Of a DNA stretch of 64,000 nt, positions 25,831 through 64,000 are shown piece by piece. This DNA is from Mugil cephalus (lineage: Eukaryota; Chordata; Actinopteri; Mugiliformes; Mugilidae). The notes beneath the pieces are model-generated. The model made no database searches. It was not told the origin of the DNA and was given only the letters and a program-made list of their open reading frames with translations. The stretch spans positions 29,261,501-29,325,500 of the forward strand of contig NC_061772.1 in assembly GCF_022458985.1 (NCBI RefSeq). The letters are read 5' to 3'. The position numbers and the translations under genes were made by a program. Numbering within the stretch: position 1 is the first letter of the stretch; each line of letters starts with the position of its first letter.

Positions 25831-27571
25831 TGTGGAGAAGTCTGTAGACAATAGATCATTTTTGCTGTACTTTTTGTGATTTTAATTGCCTCCTTTTACA
25901 ATTCTACCCTTTAAATAATCAGTAATAATTGTGTAATTCAAAGCATTCACTTCATGCCTGATTTAAGTGGCTGGAGTTGGACTGATTGTGAGAAATGTAA
26001 GCGGAGCAGCACCGTGATTTTTTAACAGCATATGTTATCTCCACCTGTTTGTTTATTTAGAGGCTGCGAGCTGGAGGCGTCGTTCATCCGTCGCCGTCGG
26101 ACAAATGTACTCAAACAGAATAAATGCATATAAATATAAATATAAATGAGTCATTTTTCATCATAGATCAGAGGAGATTTAAATTCAGTCTTATATAAGA
26201 TGACACAACCAACTTTATTGTTTCTCTGTGCTGCGCTGGTTGACATGTGCGTTGCTTTCTGCTGATATCTATCTGAACAGCTTTCAAATGGCTCATCCAT
26301 CGGGTCCATATGGGGGGCCCCCCCAGAGGCGGGAAGGGGCAATGAGTGTACATGTGTGTGGTTGTGGTGGGGGCACAGAAGGCTGAACGGCATGTTTCTC
26401 TCCCTGTATAGAGACCAAGGGAAGCGCTGAGAGGCTAAATACATCTTAAAGATATATTTAAAGTGAGTGAGAAGAGGCTGTTCTGGTCCAGTGTTAACGA
26501 GGTTGGGTTCAGTCCTGGGTTGTGTCATTCATTGTTCATTTTTTATTTAGTCTTCACAATGTTATAGAAATACTACATAATCTGGAGAGGTTTTAGTACA
26601 AATATTCCAACACCACACACTGTGTAAATTGTTATGGAACAAATAGATTTCCCAAATATATTTAAGAAAGCTTCAAAAATATGAGAATAATAATTGAGTC
26701 TAATATAAAGACCAAACAAATCTAGAAAAAATAATGAGATCAACTAAGCAAAAAGGAAACTAAGGCTTCAACATAATGAGACACACAAGGGTTATATAGA
26801 CTTAGGACTAGTCCAAAAGAAAAACAAAATAATAATAAAAACATGGGAGGGGAGGAAACTCGATTAACTATTAACATTAAACAACTGTCTACAAAAAAAA
26901 AAAAATTATTTTAACCCAACAAAAACCTAAAAGGTCTTCTCAGCCTGATTAGCTGAAACAAAGAAAAAGGGAAGTAACTTAACGACCATGAACAGAAAAA
27001 GACAAATCAGTTAACAAACAAACAAAGACGTAGTGTGGGGTTAGTACCTGTAGATGTGTACAAGTGTAAAACTGACAATGACAACTGCTGGTTTTACCTC
27101 TTGAGTGGGAGTTTGACTATAGATTACTACTGATTTCCACTAGAGGAGGCAATGTGCACACAGTCACACTTTTTATTTATTTATCCTGTACGTCTTCAAA
27201 TTCTACAGTTGTGCACATTATAAAATCCATAAAGACATTGATATTTTCTCCATATCGCTGGTGTGCACACACAACTAAGGACATTAGATATCAGTGCAAA
27301 GCTTTAGTGTCTGTGTTAGTGTGAAGGAAAGATACAGAAGGTCTTTCCTTCCTGCTGCTGTTTGGCTCCAAAGTGAACACTCGTAACATGCGTGCAATAT
27401 TATTACACCTCGAGTTTCAATACGTTTACCATTTAATATGTGCAACGTCCAACAATCATTATCTGTGCAATTCAATATATATATATATATTGTATTTTTT
27501 CTTCTATTTTGTCTTACTTTACTGGTGTTAGTTTTCTGCCCCATGTGTGCTGTTGCAGTGTTTTCTAATTC

Positions 27572-28075
27572 TATTATTATTATTATTAGTTTATTGGGAC
27601 GTTACACATTAATCAACATTAATGCGTCATCAGCGTAAATGCACCAGACTTGGCACAAATACTAATTTTCAGCCGTAGTCCCAAGACAGGTACACAACAC
27701 AGACACAGAAGATTTTAAGACAAAAATCATCGACAGACAATATCAAACCAGACAATATTATGACAAAAAATATTATTAAAAAAAAAAAAAAACATTAATG
27801 GACAAAGAACTGACTATGCATCAGATTAAGAAAACTATTTAGGCTATGGGAGCACATGTCTGGTTTATTTTTAATCACAGCTTCTGATGTGTGGCGGTAA
27901 CTTGTTCCAGGAATGTGTTCGTCTTAGGGAGAATTTAGTCCTACGCCTCGGTACATTACAGTCGCCTCTAGTTAGAGCTCTCCTTCTTTGTCCTTCTTTG
28001 TCATTCAGAGGTGGTGGGGGGGCAAGAGCATTTAAAAGTTTAAAAGTGAGACAGACATTCATAAAAAATTGATAG
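27572..28075 (-). mobile_element. LINE 3'-end relic with (TAA)n tail
   Basis: On the - strand, 28062-27871 encodes TRGDCNVPRRRTKFSLRRT then HSWNKLPPHIRSC, the typical C-terminus of a LINE reverse transcriptase. It is followed downstream on the - strand by about 280 bases of tail and a (TAA)n run (about 27572-27588). This arrangement fits an L2/CR1-like truncated insertion. A poly-A tract interrupts at 27776-27792. Confidence 0.65.
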
Positions 28076-28616
28076 CTGTCTAGATCAAGGATATTATACT
28101 TTTTTAGGACAAAATAATGAAAGTGAAGAGGTTTCCTTAAAGAGACTTTATCCGTGTGTGTCCAGGCTGTAATTTATGTGCAGAAATATCATGACATTCA
28201 TAGACTTTTTGGAGGTAAGAAATGGTCGTATATGATAGAAGTTTGATAAATTGAATTTAATGGTGGATGTGGTTTTTTTTAACACGTGCTTTAAATGACA
28301 GGTTTGTGCTCCAGATGATACTGGCACCAGGTTCCTCCATGTTTCTGCCTCCTCACTCTGATGTTTCACCCACGTGGAGCAAACGTGACTTTAAACTGGC
28401 CTCACATGAATGAAAAGCCCCACATCTCTGCAGGTTTTTAACTCCTGCTTGCACACATTAAGTAGAACACCTAATCTGGATTAATGCTCTGAAAGTAGTC
28501 CAGCGTTTCCTCCTGTCATGATGAAACATCCAGCCTCTGTGTCTGCAGCCTGACAGAGTTAGTGTAGATGTTATGAGACAGAAATCAGACGTGGACAGGC
28601 CCGTTTAACCTGCACG

Positions 28617-28644
<28 letters not shown>
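28617..28644. repeat. Poly-C run of 28
   Basis: Twenty-eight uninterrupted C residues on +, rare compared with poly-A in vertebrate DNA. May be inexact in length because such runs are hard to sequence. Confidence 0.95.
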
Positions 28645-28647
<3 letters not shown>

Positions 28648-28808
28648 TCCCGGCTCGTTGTACCTGCAGAGCTGGAGCGGCTTCAGTTGCAGCAGCAGAG
28701 TGTCGGTTGTGTTTGGCTGCTGGTGATAAGCTGCTGCTCTTTCATGTGTCGCCTGTCTGAGGTGGTAGCAGACGTTACTGCGGTTTTAACAGGAAACAAC
28801 TACCAGGA

Positions 28809-28835
28809 GTGTGTGTGTGTGTGTGTGTGTGTGTG
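28809..28835. repeat. (GT)n microsatellite
   Basis: Thirteen GT units, then imperfect. Confidence 0.95.
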
Positions 28836-29227
28836 AGTGTGCGTGTGCATGTACCCCCACAGTGTGGATGCATGTATTTCAGCTCCAGTTTGATCAGAAA
28901 GGGTGAATTTTGAATTACCAACTGAATGAGTTAAAAGTTTCTTTCTGAGAGTTTAGATGAGAAGATGGACATCACTGTCTTGGCTTTACACTCAGCTAAA
29001 TATCAGTCTACAGGTGGAAAATGTTTAGCTTTTCCAAAGGTGCAAACGTCCACCTTCAGATCCAAAAAAAAAAAAGTAAAAGAACAAAAGACATTTGGAC
29101 ATCTAGGATGTTTGATAAGATGTTTCACCGCTCATCCAAGTAGCTTCTTCAGTCCTATGGTCTGAGTTGAGGTTTAAATTGTAATTTTGGACATTTGTGT
29201 GTATTTACTGACAATAAGACAAAGAAC

Positions 29228-29300
29228 TGGTTCCACTGGGGATTGAACCCAGGACCTTCTGCGTGTAAAGCAGATGTGATAACTACTACACCATGGAACC
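29228..29300 (-). tRNA. tRNA-Val (UAC)-like gene, dispersed copy 6
   Basis: Full-length fold, anticodon TAC, discriminator A, D-loop AG instead of GG. Its flank actgacaataagacaaagaa parallels that of the copy at 24194. Confidence 0.68.
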
Positions 29301-30039
29301 TCTGTGTTAGACTGTAAATCATATTTAACCAGACAAACAGCTGGATCTCAACTTATTTTTTTCTTTCCTGGCAGCAGTGAACATTGCAAAGTGTTGGCAA
29401 CTTCAGTGTAAAGTATTTATTAATTCACTGACAACTGTGAGACTAATGAACAACACAAAAAGTGAAGATGCTTCCACACAAGAGTTGAGGTTTAATGAAC
29501 CACTGACGTTAAAAAAATAAAAATAAAAATCATGGCACTATATATTCTAAACTTTGGACTCATCTCAGTAACCATCGTTGTCTGATTTAACATGTGAACA
29601 CACTTGTGGAAATCAAATATACATTGATTGTGTGTCTCTTGTAGGGAGCTTTGCTTTCACTCTTCTGTCCAGTTCATCATGAACCAGCTCCATGGGGTTA
29701 AAGTCCAGAGACTGGGTCATGGTCCACTCCATGTTTTCAAGCTTTCCATCTAGTTTTTATCCTGAGGTAGTTCTGGTAGAGCTTGGACTAATGTTTTGGG
29801 TCATTATCTTGCTGTAGGATGAAGCTCTGACCAACTATACCAGAGGAAACTGAAGCTGGTCTGAAACTTTTCACCAGTAGCATATAAACTTATTTTAGCC
29901 ATTCAGTGTTTTCCTTCCATCAACATGTTTATTTTATTCATCTTCCCTGCGTTTCATTTCTGCAGCAGCTGTGTTCCTCACTTCCTCCCGTCATTTTTAA
30001 ACAAGTCACAGAAAGTTCACGTCTCTCCGTCTAATCCTT

Positions 30040-30290
30040 AAATCTGATACTATCGCCACCATCTTAAATCCTCGCTTCACTTGATGCTGCGGACAGCTCC
30101 AGGCAGCGAGAGGAGGGGAGGCTGCTTTCCTCCCTGTTTTTGTTGTGAGCTCCCTGATGAGCGCCGGTGAAATGACTTTGGCGTCCGCTGCTAATGCGCT
30201 ATAATTGGTACGAGGAGCCGCTCGCTCCAAACAATTATGAGACGCAGGAGCAGCGACGTCTGCTGAGAGACGGAGGCAGACTTCCTTCAT
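30040..30290. promoter_or_regulatory. Unique GC-rich patch, candidate regulatory element
   Basis: Includes a YY1-like site (gccaccatctta, about 30055) and a block of non-repetitive sequence: gagcgccggtgaaatgactt, then ctaatgcgctataattggta and caaacaattatgagac, with several homeobox-type ATTA/AATT cores. Low repeat content and mixed composition suggest a conserved noncoding element; not testable here. Confidence 0.3.
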
Positions 30291-30701
30291 CTTTGTTGTG
30301 TCAGCCTGTCGTGTTCTACGTCTTCCAGAGCTTTAAAACAGAAATCAGACACGGTGAAGCAGCGCTGACTGCAGCTTTGACTTCATAAGTTACACCTGCT
30401 GCAGTCTGGAGGGCTAAACCTGACTTTTCTTTAACTCCTGTCAGACAGCCTGTCAGCCGGCAGCCTCCGCTCCGGTTCACAGACTACCTGTAGGTTTCTG
30501 AGAAGCTCTTAAAGTGTCTCAAATTAAATCTGATGAAGTTCGGGCCTTAAAGATGCCCTGTGGAGTCGCCTTGTTATTTTTAGATTTATTATTATTTCTC
30601 ATAAAAACAGGTTGTGTGTCAGGATGATTTCTTTTCATCATCTTCCTCACCTCCTCATGCTCTGTGGCGCCCCTAGTGGGCATAAATGCCAAAAGGCACC
30701 T

Positions 30702-31269
30702 ATAACGTCTGGAGACCTGAGCTGTTGTTTGCTATTTATTTTTAATTTCCCAACTTCTCTTTATTTGGGACCACTAGGACCTAAGAACTGTAAAAACTAA
30801 GCATCGTCCTTGAACAGGAAGTTGTTGTTGGAAAGAAATGATGTCCTCATGTGTGGACACAGGGATTATTTCACTCGATATTATAATAAAGTCACCAAAA
30901 CTGTTCTTTTTCATGTCTGAACATGGCTGTGCAAAAGCAGAATTGCAAATAACAAATTCCCAATTTCCATAATGGAGTAATTGTTAATTCATGAAGTTGT
31001 AGCTCGTTATTATTCACAGAATTTGCCTCTAATATTAAACTAGATCATAAATAAATTGGTTTAATCTGTAAAATTTGATAAAGTTTTGTACCTTGTCCAC
31101 TTTTGTTACGTGATCGGCTGCAGAATGAATCCACTGAAATGATGCTATCATGTTTTTACACCAACTAGTGTCTAGTTAAGAAGATAAAAATTTAAATGAA
31201 GCAGAATAAGCTGCTACAAATCTAAAATTTAATGTCCCCATATGAGGACGCAGGGTCTCAGGAGGTTAA
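30702..31269. mobile_element. Possible piggyBac-like MITE
   Basis: The right end reversed reads ttaacctcctgagaccctgc and the left end reads ataacgtctggagacctgag, an imperfect inverted pair. TTAA at the right border fits piggyBac targets. The repeat phrase 'gtcctcatgtgtggacacagg' type occurs inside, near 30840, and its inverse lies near 31235. No transposase. Confidence 0.4.
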
Positions 31270-34200
31270 ATGTTGTTTCTCAGGTTAAATTTGCGTTTTT
31301 GATGCCTTTAAATTAAGCAAAGGAATCATTTTCATTTACAAATATATAATTTAACATGTTTTCATTTCTTCAGTAGCACCGCTAATGTTTTAATGTGCAG
31401 AAATCTGATTACAAGACCTGTTCAGAATTATTTCAAAACTATCTGCAACTCAGTTTAGTTTAAGTGCAGCTGAGGCTGATAGGAATCTTAATAGCAGGTC
31501 GTCACAAAGCAAAGTGATGGTTTGCCTCAGACTTCACATCAAGACTCAGATCAGGATCAGTTTGAGGGAAGTGAAGATCACTGAAGTCGAGGTACTCGAG
31601 GGAGAAACACCTGAATCATTTGAAATAACGCAGAACAAAAATAACAGGAGTTGAAAATAGATGAAGCAGCACTTTCACGTTATAATAAATCTGCAGTTTC
31701 CTCCAGAAATCCACCCGACGTCTCTGGCTTTGACGGAGGATGAGGCCTTGATGAGGGTCAGGTCTCAATGTCCTGAATCCATTCAAGTTTGATTCAGTTT
31801 GATTCAGTATCAACTCATTTAGAGATATTTCAGAAACTCATGCTGTCATTGGTTCTAGAGATTTGTTGCATCTCCTCCGTCTTTCATGCGTCTTTGCTCT
31901 TGTGCAGCTCGTCTCTGTCATCAGACTTTTTAAATCCGATCGTCTTTCAGTCCTGACGCTGCTTCTCAGAGTTTGTTTCATATTTTGGATCTAACTCACA
32001 CGTCGACTGATCTCGCCTTGTGAAACCAGCCTCGTTAGATATCTAACGAGAGGAGGCAGGATGGGCTGCATGCGTCATATATTGGTCAGAGGACTTTAAT
32101 AAAGCGGGATTTAAATTGGAAAACTTTTTTTTTAGCCATAACTCTGGACATTGAATCCTACTGTAAAAAACAGATTGAGAGTATGAGGTTGGTTTTAGTC
32201 TTACGGAGTCTCCTTTAAAATATTTGCTAGAATATAGTTTCAATGAGTTAAATCACACAAACCCCAGATATAAATATAGTGTTTTTCTTTTAAATGAATC
32301 AGCTGGTGAGTTTGGTGCATTAATAGATGGTTCGCTCTTCACCGTCCTTGAGCCTCAGCTCTTTGTGAGCAAATGCTTCCCTGCTCCATCCATCAGAGCC
32401 CTGAGGGATGTGCTCACTCCGTCGTCTGCTTTTCTTCTTAAAGACTCCTCTCTGCAGCGGGGCGTCCAGCTGGAAGCAGCTCCGCCAGTTTCCTCCACGT
32501 CTCGGCTCTTTGGATGAATTATGGAGGAGAGCAGGATGACAGAGACGTGTTTGATTGGATATATTCTTAAACCCCCACCGCTGTGGATTACACGCCGTTA
32601 AAACACAAGGGAAAAACCATCAGTATGAAAACACATGCATGGTTGCGAATCCTCCCATTTTGATTCAAGATGTTCCAAGAAGGAGGAATGAGTCCTCAGA
32701 CTTTAACTCACCGGATTAAATAATCTTTAATCAGCATTTGATCCATAGTTCATTAATTCTAGGAGCCAATCCTTAGTTCAGGAATCTAAAGGTTCCTTCA
32801 CACATTATCTAAAGCCCTGAAAAGATTTAACCCATTAGTCCAACCCATACTGTGATGCCCACATTAAACTGTAACAGAAACTTTGTGTTCAGTTTTTCAA
32901 TCACATACTCTACAAAAACCCGAAATGCAAACTAAGCCTAGTATTACCTTCTGTAGGTCTGATGATTAGGCCAGATATTTTGGGGGTTGATGCTTCCTGC
33001 ACGGATCCAGATGCTGCACATAAAGACCTCACGCCTCCGTCCTCTCTCTGCAGACAGGCAGCCAGACTCGACTCCTCTGGAAAGCTCTGAATATTTCAGC
33101 AGTGAGCTGCAGGTTTTGGGTCAGTGTGTCAGTGTGTGATCGGCTGTGACAGAAAGAAACAGGAGGAGGAGGAGGAGGAGACGGTCTGAGCTGAGTGAGG
33201 AGGAGGGAGTTCATGAGGAGAACACTAACTGGCTACGTTTACATGGACACTGGTGTTAAACTGATAAATTAAAAATGAAACAGCCTCATGTAGCCTCCTC
33301 AGTCAGAACAGACGGATCAGATCAGATGTAGAGGAGGTTCTGGTGTAGACCTTTAAGAACCATGTGAGCTCTTAATGTTTCTAGTAATAAATCCGTTCTC
33401 TCTGAGCATGTTTCCTCCACGTGGGGTAAAAACATCAGATGAGGAGTTTCCAGGAGGATCAGAAACACGGAGCTGGAAAAACGATCAGCTGCTGAAACAA
33501 TAAGTGTTTGAAAAGATGGAGACATGGAGACATCTTGGTCGTCTTCTATGACTACAGGTCTTCAACAAATTTAAATTTCTTTAAACGCACAGTCCTTGTC
33601 CCTGAGAGGAATATGTTGTTTCTATATAATGGAAAGTATCAGTCTGTAAACACAAATCTACTAGTTTTTAATCTAAAACACTAGTTTGAGGCTGGACAGA
33701 TTTACTTGATTAAAGAAATCGTGTCTGAAATGTTCTTGTCGTATTGTTAGATACATTTATTCATTTTAACCATTTTTTTCCCCAAGTTTAGAGTTTTTTG
33801 TTGTGTAGTTTTATAATAAAACTGTGTGAATACTTCGTCCACCGCTGAGAGAAGGTTCCTTCAGTCCATCAAGGTTTTTTTTATATTAAGCTGTCAAGGT
33901 TGTTTCCGAGGTCTAATTTAAACTATTCCCTGGACGGTATGAGGACAAACTGCTGTCAGTCACATTCAGGAAACATGCTTATTGTCCACTTTCATAAAAA
34001 ATAAATAAATAAAAATGTGATCATTTTGTCCTTCAGGAGGCGGCCGGAGGTAAAATGGTCATTTAAAAGTGATATGAACCAGCTGAACCTGAAGTCGTAT
34101 CAGTCATTATCAGATGGTTATTTCGTTGGTGTCTCAAAGTCTTTAAAAAGTTTCACGGTTATTTACACTCAGCTTAAAAAGTAAATAAAATGAGCCATAT

Positions 34201-34589
34201 ATTACTTGAAATAGTCACCAGCTATGGAACAGATACATTTGACTTGCCAGCAAGTAAGTGTTTCCATATTTCTCCAAGTAGGTTTGTGTTGATGCAAGAG
34301 AAACATAAACAGAACAGTTCACTACATAGTAGATGTGTCATTTTAACTAACTTATTTAAGAACCAGTAAAAACTCTTAAAGTGAGTCAGACATAAAACCC
34401 TATTTTAAAACACTGATTGATGTATTTGATTTAGTTAATTCCAGTTTTTTCAGTGTGTAAAATGAAGATCTGAAATGTCCTTTAAAATTAAGGATTAATC
34501 TTTAAATACGTCTTAAAGTTGCTGGAGACTTTCAAAATAAGAGTTAAACGTGGCTTTAAAAATGCATGTAAAGAACAGAGGTTCAGGCT

Positions 34590-34830
34590 GTTACCTACAG
34601 AAGCCCTAAGCAGCCATGAATTCATTCATATTATTTTCCACTGTTCTCCTGTTATAAAATCCCTTTTTTTATCTTGTTATCTCAGGAAAACGAGCTCTGT
34701 TTTCTCAGCATAGCAGGTTTATCTCTGCGGTTAACATGGGAAAACAAAGCTTTTTTTTCTCAAGATCTCCAGAAACTTAATCGTTATCTAGTGAACATAA
34801 AAGCACAAACGTCTCACCTTACAACAGACC
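34590..34830. repeat. Dispersed repeat, copy 2 (shared with 1195-1440)
   Basis: Matches the first copy from gaagccctaagcagccatg onward with large divergence, and ends in ctcaagatctccagaaactt, an inverse of a block in the first copy. Confidence 0.5.
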
Positions 34831-35750
34831 CATTACATTAGGTTACTGTATAGAGTTAAGGGCATCCATCAGTCAGCATGAAGGAAATTACCTCGTTATC
34901 ACAGAAAAAAAACAAAAACAAAAAGTAAACCACCATTTCTAAAGTATCAGAATCAGGTTCTGGCCCAAAGAATGTAAATCAGTTTTAAAACGACTTGTCT
35001 TAAAACGTCTCATGGCTGATGGAGACTTAAATATTACTTTATGAGATCTCATAAAAAGTTGGGTCGACCTCGGCGTCTGGAAGGACTGAACAAGGAGACT
35101 CGGACTCTGCAGGCTGTGCTCGACAGTGATTGACCGTCCTGTTGTGTCATGGGCTTGTGTGACCAGATGGCTGATGGGAAGACTTGACAGGAGAGGTGAA
35201 CCGTACCAGGGGATAGGGGGGGGTGGGGGGAGTTGGGGAGACGGACGGACTGAATGGATAAACGTACATGAAGATCACCAGAGAAGTTTTAAAAAGCTTT
35301 TAAAATGTTTAACTGAAAAGAAAAACAGTTTGGAATCTATGATGTGATTACACTGGAAACCTGGTTACCACGGCAACATCCTCCACCTCCACCTCCATGC
35401 CCGTCCCCCCAACCTACCCACCCCCATCAGTATCAGTATCGATATGCAGGAGGAGGAGGAGGTGGTGGACGGACGTGACAACGCGCTCACACTCCAGTGA
35501 CCTCGTCCAGATGGACTGAGCGAGATGATGCAGAGTGACCAGAGGGACGAGTCACAGATTTTGGCCCCGAGACCAAAGTCTCAATCACGCCCCGGTCGTC
35601 CAGACGACCACGAGATGCTGCGGCTACCGTAGCAACAGCATTTACACAAAATAACAAGGGAAGGACCTCAAGTGTAGAAAACGTGCAGACTGATGAGAGC
35701 AGCTTCATATTATTGTTTGACCTGCACCTTTATTTCTTACACGCAAAGTT

Positions 35751-36110
35751 TATATACACCGATCAGCCACAACATTATGACCACAGACAGGAGACGTGAA
35801 TATTAATTAAATTTAACCATGTTGTGATAATTCTGTGTTCTACTGGGAAACTTTTGGACCTGACGTTCATTCATGTTGATGTTACTTTGACATGTGCACC
35901 CACCTAGACCCCCCACCAACCCACCCACCCCCAGCCCAGTGTTGACCTGGCCTCCAAATTGACTAGATCCCAAACTAATCACGTATCTGTAGGAAGATCC
36001 ACAGAGGCCCCTCCCCTCAAAGACCCCAGACTAAAAACATTCAGCACCTTCTGGTGAGTCCTAGACAATATTAGAAAGGTGGTCGTAATGTTATGCCTGA
36101 TCGGTGAGTT
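35751..36110. mobile_element. Mariner-type MITE
   Basis: Starts tatacaccgatcagccacaa then cattatgaccac; the right end reversed reads ctcaccgatcaggcataaca then ttacgaccacc. The inverted ends are about 30 bp. This TIR is abundant in fish and belongs to a Tc1/mariner derivative. About 360 bp, no ORF. It ends about 65 bases before the alpha1-type exon at 36177. Confidence 0.72.
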
Positions 36111-36176
36111 CTGGGCTTTACGTTGAAAAACATCAGTAATCACAGAAACTCATCTCATCTGTGTTCTGTCTTTCAG

Positions 36177-64000
<27,824 letters not shown>

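Larger units (their letters stand above)
1..36176. other. Non-coding DNA, read as the rora first long intron or upstream flank
   Basis: No exon could be supported in this stretch. ORFs here are short, lack family matches and fall mostly in repeats. Listed separately are the elements I can name: TIR elements at 3560-4134, 5550-6233 and 19587-20377; dispersed repeats at 1195-1440, 10074-10525, 25063-25830, 34590-34830; LINE relics near 22980-23330 and 27572-28075; tRNA-Val copies; microsatellites; and a degenerate array at 17.3-18.1 kb. Between them I see mainly AT-rich unique sequence: 420-1000, 2000-3550, 6730-9200, 10530-12150, 12450-13960, 20380-22900, 23340-24190, 25850-27570, 29300-30000, 31270-34580 and 34830-35750 hold nothing I can assign beyond what is listed. 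The exon with the RORalpha1 start codon (human MESAPAAPDP type) was looked for and not found. Confidence 0.6.

Noticed and set aside
15341-29300. tRNA-Val copies as heads of SINEs
   Set aside because: The copies are full length including the 3' acceptor, have no shared SINE body or tail, and two sets have different flanks. A repeat origin for the second subfamily is left open.

Overview
The window is vertebrate nuclear DNA, almost certainly from a teleost fish. Evidence for this is the split exon structure with GT/AG borders, dense microsatellites, fish-type DNA transposon and LINE debris, and a recognisable nuclear-receptor gene. That gene is rora (RAR-related orphan receptor alpha, NR1F1) on the + strand. 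I cannot tell whether it is the roraa or rorab paralogue. Seven constitutive exons are present (54844-63801), and an eighth probably starts 6 bases before the window ends. They cover the DNA-binding domain, the hinge and the first half of the ligand-binding domain. The rest of the ligand-binding domain lies beyond the window.

Two alternative N-terminal exons join the same acceptor at 54844, both with phase-1 donors. The exon at 36177-36209 encodes GISAVVKKTHS, matching the end of the long RORalpha1 N-terminus; its upstream partner was not found here. The exon at 40237-40264 encodes MYFVISAMK, matching the short RORalpha4 start. It is preceded by a promoter-like patch with an inverted CCAAT box, a GGGCGTGG box and a palindromic CRE, and by two upstream ORFs. 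One transcription unit thus makes receptors with different N-termini on the same DNA-binding and ligand-binding core.

Region by region: 1-36176 reads as the long first intron (or upstream DNA). It holds transposon relics, microsatellites, several GC-rich patches that may be regulatory, and two groups of tRNA-Val(UAC) genes or pseudogenes on the - strand: a tandem cluster at 15.3-16.5 kb and dispersed copies at 24.2, 24.8 and 29.2 kb. From 36210 to 54843 lies an 18.6-kb intron with the alpha4 exon, two TG-rich degenerate repeat arrays on either side of it, a foldback element and a Tc1-like relic. From 54844 to the end lies the receptor core, with introns of 78 bp to 2.8 kb carrying more repeats.

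I found no bacterial-type system, CRISPR array or second protein-coding gene. The most notable points are the dual N-terminal exons with abutting upstream ORFs, the polyQ and polyG runs in the hinge, a 78-bp hinge intron with a weak donor, and the antisense intronic tRNA-Val duplication cluster. Gene and domain calls rest on remembered family sequences and direct translation; no database search was run.
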